From positions 1 through 7,034 of the forward strand of contig CANNLB010000131.1 in the NCBI GenBank assembly GCA_947505565.1: 7,034 bases of DNA. The letters are read 5' to 3'. The position numbers and the translations under genes were made by a program. Below, piece by piece: positions 1 through 5,609 of this stretch; the stretch's first letter is position 1; the number at the start of each line of letters is the position of its first letter. The notes below the pieces were generated by a model. It saw only the letters and a list, made by a program, of their open reading frames with translations, was not told where the DNA came from and searched no databases. This DNA is from Acidobacteriota bacterium (GTDB lineage: Bacteria > Acidobacteriota > Terriglobia > Bryobacterales > Bryobacteraceae).

Positions 1-1
1 C

Positions 2-1084
2 TTGAGCCCGGCCGGCAAGCAACTGGTCGAGATTTGCCGAGCGATTCAGAACGGGACATCGTTGCTGATTTTTGACGAGCCGACTTCGTCGCTTTCCGAA
101 GCCGAGACGCATGAGGTTTTCCGCATTGTGCGGGAGTTACGCGAGCGGGGGACGGGGGTGATTTATATCACCCACCGCATGGAAGAGTTACGGAGCGTGG
201 GCGACAAAGTGACGATTCTTCGGGATGGAGCCACCGTTCACAGCGAGTCGCTGGCGACGCTCACGCGAGATCGGATGATTCAGTTCATGGTGGGCCGAGA
301 GGTAAATGCGGTTTACCGGCGGGATCCACTGCCGCCGGGTGCGCCGCTGCTGGAGGTCGCCGGTCTATCGACGAAAGCGTTGCTTCGTCATATCAGTCTG
401 ACGATCCGCGCCGGAGAAATTGTGGGTTTGGGCGGACTGATGGGTGCCGGGCGTTCGGAGTTGTGCCGCGCGATCTTCGGGCTCGACCCGGTGGAGACGG
501 GATCGGTGACCGTATGCGGGAAGCGCGTCTCGCTGCGGAACCCGCGCGAAGCGGTGGCAGCCGGGGTCGCCTTGATCCCGGAAGATCGCCAGCGCACGGG
601 CTTGGCGCGCGAGTTGCCGATCGCCTGGAATGTGACGATGGCGAACTTGGAGGCGGTGAGCCCGGGCGGGGTGATTCGTCATGCCGACGAAGCCCGCGCG
701 ACCCAGAAGGCCATCGAACGGCTCCGGATTCGGTGCGAGAACGGCAAACAAAGGGCCGGCCGTCTCAGCGGTGGCAACCAGCAAAAAGTGGTTATCTCGA
801 AATGGGTCAATCGTGGGGCACGCATATTCCTGTTCGACGAACCCACTCGCGGCATCGACGTGGGCGCCAAAGTCGAAGTGTTCGAAGTGATGGACCAACT
901 CGCTCGCGAAGGCGCGGCCATTCTGATGGTTAGTTCTGAGCTTCCGGAACTGCTGCAGGTCGCCGACCGGATTTTGGTAATGAGCCAGGGACACTTGGTG
1001 GGGGAGCTCCCGCGTGGCTGCTCCCAAGAAGACATTATGAGGCTAGCCACCGTGCCCCCCGCCTCTGGAGAAACATTGCAATGA
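2..1084 (+). CDS. CUT2/ribose-family sugar ABC transporter, ATP-binding protein (RbsA type), 5' end outside window
   Basis: This is the cytoplasmic ATPase of a sugar importer with two fused nucleotide-binding domains; about 360 of the roughly 500 residues usual for RbsA/MglA are visible. The window opens at the ABC signature of the first NBD (LSPAGKQ), so its Walker A lies off the left edge and the TTG at position 2 is not a start. Visible residue numbers: NBD1 Walker B LLIFDE 21-26 and H-loop H58; NBD2 Walker A-like GLMGAGRSE about 144-152, with Arg where the catalytic Lys normally sits; signature LSGGNQQK 255-262; Walker B FLFDEPTRG 276-284; and SSE instead of the H-loop His at 311-313. A degenerate second site is normal for this family, so NBD1 should do the hydrolysis. 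The TGA overlaps the permease ATG (ATGA), which implies translational coupling. The substrate (ribose, xylose, rhamnose or another sugar) cannot be read from this fragment. Confidence 0.95.
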   Translation: MSPAGKQLVEICRAIQNGTSLLIFDEPTSSLSEAETHEVFRIVRELRERGTGVIYITHRMEELRSVGDKVTILRDGATVHSESLATLTRDRMIQFMVGREVNAVYRRDPLPPGAPLLEVAGLSTKALLRHISLTIRAGEIVGLGGLMGAGRSELCRAIFGLDPVETGSVTVCGKRVSLRNPREAVAAGVALIPEDRQRTGLARELPIAWNVTMANLEAVSPGGVIRHADEARATQKAIERLRIRCENGKQRAGRLSGGNQQKVVISKWVNRGARIFLFDEPTRGIDVGAKVEVFEVMDQLAREGAAILMVSSELPELLQVADRILVMSQGHLVGELPRGCSQEDIMRLATVPPASGETLQ

Positions 1085-2004
1085 TTAAGCGCTTACTGCC
1101 TTTTCTGGCGCTGCTGATTCTATTCGTTGTCCTCAGCGTAGCGAGCCCCTCGTTTTTGACTTCGCAGAATCTATCGAGCGTCGTCCGCCAAACGGCCGTG
1201 TTTAACATTTTGGCGCTGGGAATGACGTTGATCATCATTTCGAGCGGCATTGACCTGTCCGTTGGCTCCATCGTGGCGCTGGGTGGTCTCGCCGGGACGA
1301 TGGCGATGGCCAAGGGCGTCCCGATCCCGATCGGCGTGCTGCTCGGGATCGCAACCGGGTTCGTGTGCGGATTCATCAACGGGATGTTGATCACGCAACT
1401 CCGCATTATTCCGTTCATCGTCACCCTTGGAATGATGGGCGTACTCCGCGGGTTCGCCCTGATCATCTCGGATGGCATGCCGGTGCATGACGTCCCCAAA
1501 GGATTTCAGTACCTAGGCGAAGGGACCGTCCTGGGGTTTCCGTTCGTTCTGCTCGTGCTGATCGTCTGTGCCGTGATCGTTCACTTTGTTCTGGAACATA
1601 CTCGGCTAGGCAGATATGTCTTTGCGATCGGGAGCAACCCGGACGCGGCGATCTATGCTGGTATTCCGGTGAACTTCCACACGGTGGCGATTTACGCCCT
1701 CTGCGGCGGCCTATCCGGCTTGGCGGGCCTAATCGAGGCGAGTCGGCTTTCGACCGGTCAGCCAACAGCGGGACAGGGATATGAGTTGCAGGCAATCGCG
1801 GCGGTGGTGATTGGTGGCGGGTCGCTGAGAGGCGGCGAAGGAACCGTCATCGGGACCTTAGTTGGCGGGTTTATCATGGGCCTGCTAGCGAATGGCAGCG
1901 ACCTGCTCGGGATCAATCCGTACGTCCAGCAAGCGCTGATTGGGGCGATGATTATCGTTTTCGTTGCTGTCGACGAACTGCGGAAACGGAAGTCTTACGC
2001 ATAG
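1081..2004 (+). CDS. CUT2/ribose-family sugar ABC transporter permease (RbsC type)
   Basis: This is the inner-membrane permease of the same importer. It is 307 aa, close to the usual 310-340 for RbsC, and appears complete. Seen in the sequence: a very hydrophobic chain with about 8-10 membrane segments (for example residues 4-22, 82-104, 111-131, 152-172, 201-219 and 282-297). It also has the family motif GIDLSVGS at 56-63 and the cytoplasmic coupling region GRYVFAIGSNPDAA at 177-190, followed by YAGIPV, which contacts the ATPase. A conserved late block, VVIGGGSLRGGEGT, lies at 242-255. The protein ends in a short basic tail, RKRKSYA. The ATG overlaps the upstream ATPase stop, and a GGAG at 1067-1070 lies 10 bases upstream, so the start is well supported. 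It is the last gene of its operon, because the next gene is convergent. The periplasmic sugar-binding protein gene is not in the window. Confidence 0.95.
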   Translation: MIKRLLPFLALLILFVVLSVASPSFLTSQNLSSVVRQTAVFNILALGMTLIIISSGIDLSVGSIVALGGLAGTMAMAKGVPIPIGVLLGIATGFVCGFINGMLITQLRIIPFIVTLGMMGVLRGFALIISDGMPVHDVPKGFQYLGEGTVLGFPFVLLVLIVCAVIVHFVLEHTRLGRYVFAIGSNPDAAIYAGIPVNFHTVAIYALCGGLSGLAGLIEASRLSTGQPTAGQGYELQAIAAVVIGGGSLRGGEGTVIGTLVGGFIMGLLANGSDLLGINPYVQQALIGAMIIVFVAVDELRKRKSYA

Positions 2005-2024
2005 CGCGAGCTTGCACCAGATCG

Positions 2025-2046
2025 TTTCCCGCCGCCCGGCGGGAAA
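2025..2046. terminator. Perfect GC-rich palindrome between convergent genes, possible bidirectional terminator
   Basis: Two 10-base arms (TTTCCCGCCG and CGGCGGGAAA) are exact reverse complements separated by CC. It sits 20 bases after the permease stop and faces the end of the minus-strand regulator gene. The arms end in A/T triplets on both sides but no U-tract follows on either strand, so a canonical intrinsic terminator is not certain. It could equally be a 3'-end stabilising hairpin. Confidence 0.45.
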
Positions 2047-2104
2047 GAAGGCCGCATGGATTTCATATGTTACAGGAGCGGAGACCGAGCCAGGTCCGGA
2101 GGTA

Positions 2105-2123
2105 ACCCTAGCACCGCTGGGGT
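2105..2123. other. Short imperfect hairpin downstream of the regulator gene
   Basis: ACCCTAGC and GCTGGGGT pair over 8 positions, one of them a G-T wobble on the plus strand, around an ACC loop. It lies between the convergent permease and regulator genes, about 40 bases past the end of the regulator. No T-run follows on either strand, so a terminator role is only a guess. Confidence 0.2.
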
Positions 2124-2160
2124 AAGGTTGCGAGAACAAGTTATTCGGAAGTGAACAGGC

Positions 2161-3462
2161 CTACGCCACCTCCTCGAGACTTTTGAGCTTCGCATTCAGC
2201 GTGGTTCGTTTGAGTCGCAACATATCCGCCGCCTGTTTTTTGTTCCCCTTCGCTCGGCGCAGCGCTTGGTCAATTAGAGTCCGCTCGAGGCGTTGCACGG
2301 TTGCGACGAAGTCGATTTCGGTGGGAGCAACGTCTACAGGCTCGGTGACCGGCGCGGCGGTCACCATTGGCGTTTTCACCGGTAGGCTGAAGTCTCCATA
2401 GTGCAGCATCTGGCGTTCCCCGCTCATCGCCACCGCTCTCTCCACGGTGTTTTCGAGCTGACGAACGTTTCCGGGCCAAGTATACTGCTTCAGTCGCTCG
2501 AGCGCGTCTGGCGAAATCCGCTTCCCTGGAACCGCTTCGGCGCGACAAACCTTGTCTATAAAGTGGGCCAACAAGGGCGCCACGTCCTCGGCGCGATCTC
2601 GGAGTGGCGGCAGGTGCAGCGGAACGACGTTCAACCGGTAGAAAAGATCCTCCCGGAACTTGCCCCGGTCAATCTTCTCTTCCAAGTTCGCGTTCGTCGC
2701 CGAGACGACCCGCACGTCAAGCTTGATCAGTTCGCCGGAGCCCAACCGCTGAAACTCCCGTTCCTGCAACACCCGCAGTAACTTTGCCTGGGTCTCCACC
2801 GGCATATCGCCGACTTCGTCCAGAAAGATCGTACCTCGATCCGCCTCTTCAAACCGCCCTTTCCTGGCTTGAAACGCCCCGGTATAGGCACCCTTCACAT
2901 GGCCGAAAAGCTCCGCCTCCAGCAACGCCTCCGGCAGCGCCGTGCAGTTAACGGACACCATCGCCTCCCGCGAGCGGGGGCTGGCGGCGTGGATCGCTCG
3001 CGCGACGACCTCTTTTCCCGTTCCGGTTTCGCCTGTAATCAGAACAGAGCTGCGGCGAGGTCCCAGCAAGCGGATCATATCCAACACGGGCCGCATCACC
3101 GGGCTGTCGCCAATCAGCAAGCGCCGCCACAGGTCGGGGGCGGGTGTCGGAGGCGGTCCGATTCCGGCGGCCAGCCGCAACGCCTTTTCTCCGGTTTCGA
3201 CGTAGTCGCTCGCCCCACATCGCAAACAGCGAACGGCCTCTGCCACGCTCTGACCGACAAAAATGACCAGCAGCTCCCGACGGAGCGACAGCGCCGCAGT
3301 CAACCACGCTTCCGGGCTCATCCCAACAAGTGGCAATTCGACGATCGCGACGCGGTAGGGTGTTCGCTCGAGCGCTTGGAGACCGTCGCGAGCAGACGCC
3401 GCGGCTGCCACTTCCGGGAACGGCGGGAGCGACTCAGGGGGATGCAGATACAGATGGCGCAT
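2161..3462 (-). CDS. Sigma-54-dependent transcriptional activator (NtrC family) with degenerate receiver domain
   Basis: This is a bacterial enhancer-binding protein that would remodel sigma-54 RNA polymerase using ATP. From Met at 3462 it has 433 aa. Residues 1-100 resemble a receiver domain in pattern, but the usual acidic pair is HP (8-9). The phospho-acceptor Asp position is Glu42 (VAIVELP), and the conserved Thr and Lys are absent. The AAA+ domain (about 113-345) is intact: Walker A GETGTGKE 144-151, the sigma-54 contact loop GAYTGA 191-196 (Tyr for the usual Phe), Walker B TIFLDE 211-216, arginine-finger region REDLFYRLN 270-278 and sensor [12 protein letters not shown] 329-338. A Pro/Thr/Val-rich linker (361-382) leads to a Fis-type HTH (about 391-430, with [14 protein letters not shown]). 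The frame is open up to a GTG at 3621. I chose 3462 because family similarity begins there; neither start has a good ribosome binding site. No sensor kinase is adjacent, which fits the loss of the phosphorylation site. The target genes are unknown. Confidence 0.93.
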   Translation of the reverse strand: MRHLYLHPPESLPPFPEVAAAASARDGLQALERTPYRVAIVELPLVGMSPEAWLTAALSLRRELLVIFVGQSVAEAVRCLRCGASDYVETGEKALRLAAGIGPPPTPAPDLWRRLLIGDSPVMRPVLDMIRLLGPRRSSVLITGETGTGKEVVARAIHAASPRSREAMVSVNCTALPEALLEAELFGHVKGAYTGAFQARKGRFEEADRGTIFLDEVGDMPVETQAKLLRVLQEREFQRLGSGELIKLDVRVVSATNANLEEKIDRGKFREDLFYRLNVVPLHLPPLRDRAEDVAPLLAHFIDKVCRAEAVPGKRISPDALERLKQYTWPGNVRQLENTVERAVAMSGERQMLHYGDFSLPVKTPMVTAAPVTEPVDVAPTEIDFVATVQRLERTLIDQALRRAKGNKKQAADMLRLKRTTLNAKLKSLEEVA

Positions 3463-3620
3463 GCTCGCTAGGGAGGTAATCGGCTTCGAGGCGGATACCC
3501 GACAGATCAGATTGTCCTGAGAGCGATAGGCCGGAGCATACTTGGTCGAATCTTTCCGTTCTCGATCTTCGCCGCGATTCCAGCCTCCGCTCAAAATAAG
3601 CCGTTCCAGGAGCGACGGCA
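3463..3620. other. Regulator upstream region, no gene seen
   Basis: This stretch lies upstream of the preferred regulator start. The regulator frame stays open through it, but the translation is polar, low in recognisable structure and unlike a receiver N-terminus, so I treat it as untranslated. I saw no convincing promoter boxes. It should hold the regulator promoter unless the GTG at 3621 is the true start. Confidence 0.3.
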
Positions 3621-3940
3621 CTCTCCGCCGACGGGCTCAAGAAACTTTTCGGCAAGAAGGTAAAGCTTTCTTTTTCGATGTGCGGGAGCCAAAGGAGATC
3701 GAAGAGTTGGGCACACTTGAAGGTTACGCGAACAGACCCATCAGCCAGTTGGAATCGAGACTCCAGGAGATCCCCAAGGGCGCCCTGCTGGTCGCAGGTT
3801 GAAACCGTGGAGGCCGCGCCCGGAGGGCTGCGGAAATTCTTGCCCAAAACGGTTTCAGGCAGGTTCGTTGCAGAGGACTCGCGGAGTAGCAGAAAAAAGG
3901 CTACAAAGTGGTCTACCCGGCCGGGATGAAGAAGGAGTAG
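3621..3940 (+). pseudogene. Decayed single-domain rhodanese (sulfurtransferase) gene
   Basis: Conceptual translation recovers a small rhodanese of about 107 codons, but only across several lesions. The N-terminal part (LSADGLKKLFGKKVK) reads from 3621. Near 3663-3668 the reading shifts by -1 into the frame carrying FFFDVREPKEIEELG, then an LEGY..RPISQLESRLQEIP stretch. The active-site loop CxxGxRA follows at 3800, where the catalytic Cys codon is TGA (then NRGGRA). The same frame continues through RRAAEILAQNGF and RCRGLAE to a TAG at 3887, where an aromatic residue is usual. It resumes as QKKGYKVVYPAG and ends at TAG 3938-3940. No standard start codon precedes the N-terminal part in its frame after a TAA at 3597. 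Rhodaneses move sulfane sulfur through a Cys persulfide. With a missing start, a frameshift and two stops, this copy is most simply a pseudogene. A selenocysteine reading of the TGA is considered under findings. Confidence 0.75.
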
Positions 3941-3957
3941 CCCTATACTGTAGGGGA
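3941..3957 (+). promoter_or_regulatory. Ribosome binding site of the TPR gene inside a small inverted repeat
   Basis: AGGGGA (3952-3957) lies 6 bases before the ATG at 3964 and supports that start. The preceding CCCTA (3941-3945) can pair with TAGGG (3951-3955), so part of the Shine-Dalgarno could be masked in the mRNA. The same stretch contains TATACT (3944-3949), which resembles a -10 box, but no -35 partner was seen. Confidence 0.45.
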
Positions 3958-3963
3958 TTGCTC

Positions 3964-5199
3964 ATGGCGCAACTTCTTTACTTCCGGGTCGCCGCCCTCC
4001 TTGCTGTCTGTTCGCTGATTGCAACTGCTGGCCCCGCGGACCCGAAGCGAGCCCAGAAGGCCTACGAGCTAGGACGGGAAGCCGCGGCAAAGAACCGCCT
4101 TTCCGAGGCCCTCGAATCGCTGACTACGGCCATTCTCTACGCCCCAGAACTGGCCGACGCCTATCGGGAGCGCGGAAAGGTCCTTCTTCTGCTGGAAGAT
4201 ACCGTCCGCGGCTGGGCCGACTTTCGCGAGGCGGTCCGACTGCAACCATCCGACGGCGAGTCCTTCCAAGCCCTTGGCAACATTGAACTCGCGGCGGGAC
4301 ATTGGCCTCTTGCGATTGCCCACTTCACGAATGCGCTCGAAGCCGGAACCGCCACGTCCGCCGCTTACAATGGGCGGGCTCGCGCTCGCGTCCAGCAAAA
4401 ACAATACCCGGAAGCCATCGGAGATTTCACCGCCGGCATTCGGCTACGGCTCGACGATCCGCAACCCTATCTCGAACGAGGCAAAGCCGCCTTGCAACTG
4501 GAGCGGTGGCGAGATGCCATCGACGACTTTAACCGCTGTATCGACTTTCGCCCCGACTGGGCGGAGGCCTATACCGAGCGAGGGTTCGCTCACGGGCAAA
4601 TGGGATTATTCTCCAACGCCGTCAGCGATCTTTCTCAGAGCCTGCAATTGCAGCCGAAGTCGTCTCGCACCCTTTTCTTGCGCGGAGAAGCCCGGAAACG
4701 TCTGAATCAATGGGATGCTTCGGTGGAAGATCTCTCCGAAGCGATTGCGCGATCGCCGAACGATGCCAACCTTCACATGGCCCGCGCCGGGGCCCTGATT
4801 CAGCTCGGACGAATCGATGAATCGCTCAAAGATCGGACCGAAGCGATCCGTCTCAAGCCGGATAATCCCCTCGCCTATATTGCCCGCGGTGGATCGTATC
4901 ACCTGCTGGACCGCCATGCGGAAGGAATTGCCGATCGCTCAAAGGCAATCGAGCTTGCCCCTCTGCTACCCGAGGCTTGGCTAGCGCGAGGCAGCGCTTA
5001 CTACTTGATCGGTGAATTCGAAAAAGCGCAATCAGATCTGCGCCGGGCGCTGTCACTCGATCCTAAAACACTGAGATCCGCGCCATACTGGAGCGCACGC
5101 GCGAAAAGCTCCGCCCCATACAAGCGGTCGTCCCTCCGCCCCCCGCGCCCCCAGAGCCGCCGGAGACGCCGGAACCCACGCCCGCCCCGGCGGTGGTAG
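3964..5199 (+). CDS. Exported TPR-repeat protein, N-terminal part of a frameshifted gene
   Basis: From the ATG at 3964 this frame gives 411 aa. Residues 1-22 look like a signal peptide: hydrophobic core VAALLAVCSLIATA with likely cleavage after ATA. The Cys does not sit in a proper lipobox. From about residue 30 to 370 there are roughly ten tetratricopeptide repeats at 34-residue spacing, with the usual Gly/Ala/Tyr/Pro pattern (for example AEAYTERGFAHGQMG, PEAWLARGSAYYLIG). TPR arrays are protein-binding scaffolds; no catalytic domain is visible. After LDPKTL (codon 5071) the frame turns into an Arg/Pro/Ser-rich tail ending in RRRRRNPRPPRRW, which is typical of out-of-frame reading. The natural continuation lies in the -1 frame (see next entry). 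The real product is therefore probably one 529-residue protein, 3964-5552. The start is supported by AGGGGA 6 bases upstream; longer upstream readings run into the rhodanese remnant and lack a signal peptide. Confidence 0.85.
   Translation: MAQLLYFRVAALLAVCSLIATAGPADPKRAQKAYELGREAAAKNRLSEALESLTTAILYAPELADAYRERGKVLLLLEDTVRGWADFREAVRLQPSDGESFQALGNIELAAGHWPLAIAHFTNALEAGTATSAAYNGRARARVQQKQYPEAIGDFTAGIRLRLDDPQPYLERGKAALQLERWRDAIDDFNRCIDFRPDWAEAYTERGFAHGQMGLFSNAVSDLSQSLQLQPKSSRTLFLRGEARKRLNQWDASVEDLSEAIARSPNDANLHMARAGALIQLGRIDESLKDRTEAIRLKPDNPLAYIARGGSYHLLDRHAEGIADRSKAIELAPLLPEAWLARGSAYYLIGEFEKAQSDLRRALSLDPKTLRSAPYWSARAKSSAPYKRSSLRPPRPQSRRRRRNPRPPRRW
5065..5073 (+). other. Frameshift site: A-run short by one base within the TPR gene
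   Basis: The run AAAA occupies 5065-5068. With one more A the reading would be GAT CCT AAA AAC ACT GAG ATC, joining the two TPR-protein halves in frame for 530 codons including the stop. The second frame has a stop at 5064-5066, so the join must be downstream of that, and the sequence character switches almost at once. A deletion or a homopolymer sequencing error explains it. The site does not form a good X-XXY-YYZ slippery heptamer. Confidence 0.65.
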
Positions 5200-5552
5200 C
5201 CAGCGCACCGAAGCCCGCGTCACCCCCTGCACCCGCGTCACCCCCTGCCGACGAAGCGCACAATCGCGCCCGGGCCCTCGTGCAGGCCAGTCAATTCGCG
5301 GAGGCGATCGTCGAATTCGATCGCGCAATCGAACTGCGTCCCAACTTCCCGCTGGCCTTGAATGGTCGTGGCTACGCGCGCATGCGCTTGGGTCAGTACA
5401 AACAATCACTCTCGGATTTCACCTCCGCCATTCGCCTTAACCCTAGCTATACCAACGCGTACCATAACCGGGCGGCGGCATTTCGCGCCATTAATCAACT
5501 CGTCGAAGCAGAAGCGGATTCTGTAAAAGAACGCGCATTAAGCCTTCGCTGA
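5067..5552 (+). CDS. C-terminal part of the frameshifted TPR protein (proline-rich linker and TPRs)
   Basis: This frame is open from 5067, just after a TAA at 5064-5066, and continues the TPR protein naturally: TEIRAILERTREKL, then a Pro/Ala-rich linker of about 50 residues (including PASPPA twice). About two and a half TPRs follow (AHNRARALVQASQFAEAI, ALNGRGYARMRLGQY, AYHNRAAAFRAINQL), ending ERALSLR-stop. The only usual start inside it is GTG at 5193, which lies in the middle of the linker and has no clear ribosome binding site. Independent translation is therefore unlikely, and automatic annotation may still call 5193-5552 as a separate 119-residue protein. Unless the ribosome or polymerase slips, the gene is broken, or the base is missing only in this assembly. 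Confidence 0.75.
   Translation, partial: NTEIRAILERTREKLRPIQAVVPPPPAPPEPPETPEPTPAPAVVASAPKPASPPAPASPPADEAHNRARALVQASQFAEAIVEFDRAIELRPNFPLALNGRGYARMRLGQYKQSLSDFTSAIRLNPSYTNAYHNRAAAFRAINQLVEAEADSVKERALSLR
5214..5249 (+). repeat. Two-copy 18-base tandem repeat in the TPR-protein linker
   Basis: CCCGCGTCACCCCCTGC occurs at 5214-5230 and again at 5232-5248, with a period of 18 bases. In the linker frame each copy encodes PASPPA, a flexible proline-rich spacer between TPR blocks. Six-codon repeats like this readily expand or contract without breaking the frame. Confidence 0.85.
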
Positions 5553-5581
5553 GAGACCATTTACTTTCACGCGCGCTTGTG

Positions 5582-5601
5582 ACAAACTCCCACTAGTTTG
5601 T
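5582..5601. promoter_or_regulatory. Inverted repeat just upstream of the cytochrome-ankyrin gene
   Basis: ACAAACT (5582-5588) and AGTTTGT (5595-5601) are perfect 7-base arms around CCCACT. The element lies in the 57-base gap between the TPR gene and the next start and ends 8 bases before that ATG. It could be an operator or an mRNA hairpin at the ribosome entry site. No T-run follows, so it is a poor terminator candidate. Confidence 0.4.
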
Positions 5602-5609
5602 AGGCACAT

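Noticed and set aside
365..1027. 220-codon minus-strand open frame
   Set aside because: It is antisense to the ABC ATPase, whose motifs are intact on the plus strand. The antisense translation has no recognisable family features.
2005..2160. Small RNA gene or tRNA in the convergent gap
   Set aside because: Two hairpins are present, but there is no tRNA-like pattern, promoter or U-tract terminator to support an RNA gene.
2401..3471. Plus-strand open frames of 126 and 200 codons
   Set aside because: They are shadows of the sigma-54 activator gene, with Arg/Gln-rich, motif-free translations.
3944..3949. TATACT as a standard sigma-70 promoter for the TPR gene
   Set aside because: There is no TTGACA-like box 16-18 bases upstream, and transcription would start only a few bases before the ATG.
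3799..3963. Extension of the TPR reading frame upstream to 3799
   Set aside because: The extra residues come from an out-of-frame reading of the rhodanese remnant. The ATG at 3964 has a ribosome binding site and begins a signal peptide.
5065..5073. Programmed -1 ribosomal frameshift in the TPR gene
   Set aside because: The site lacks a proper slippery heptamer, since slipping AAA and ACA back one base gives poor re-pairing, and no obvious pseudoknot was seen. A deletion or sequencing error is simpler, though slippage is not fully excluded.
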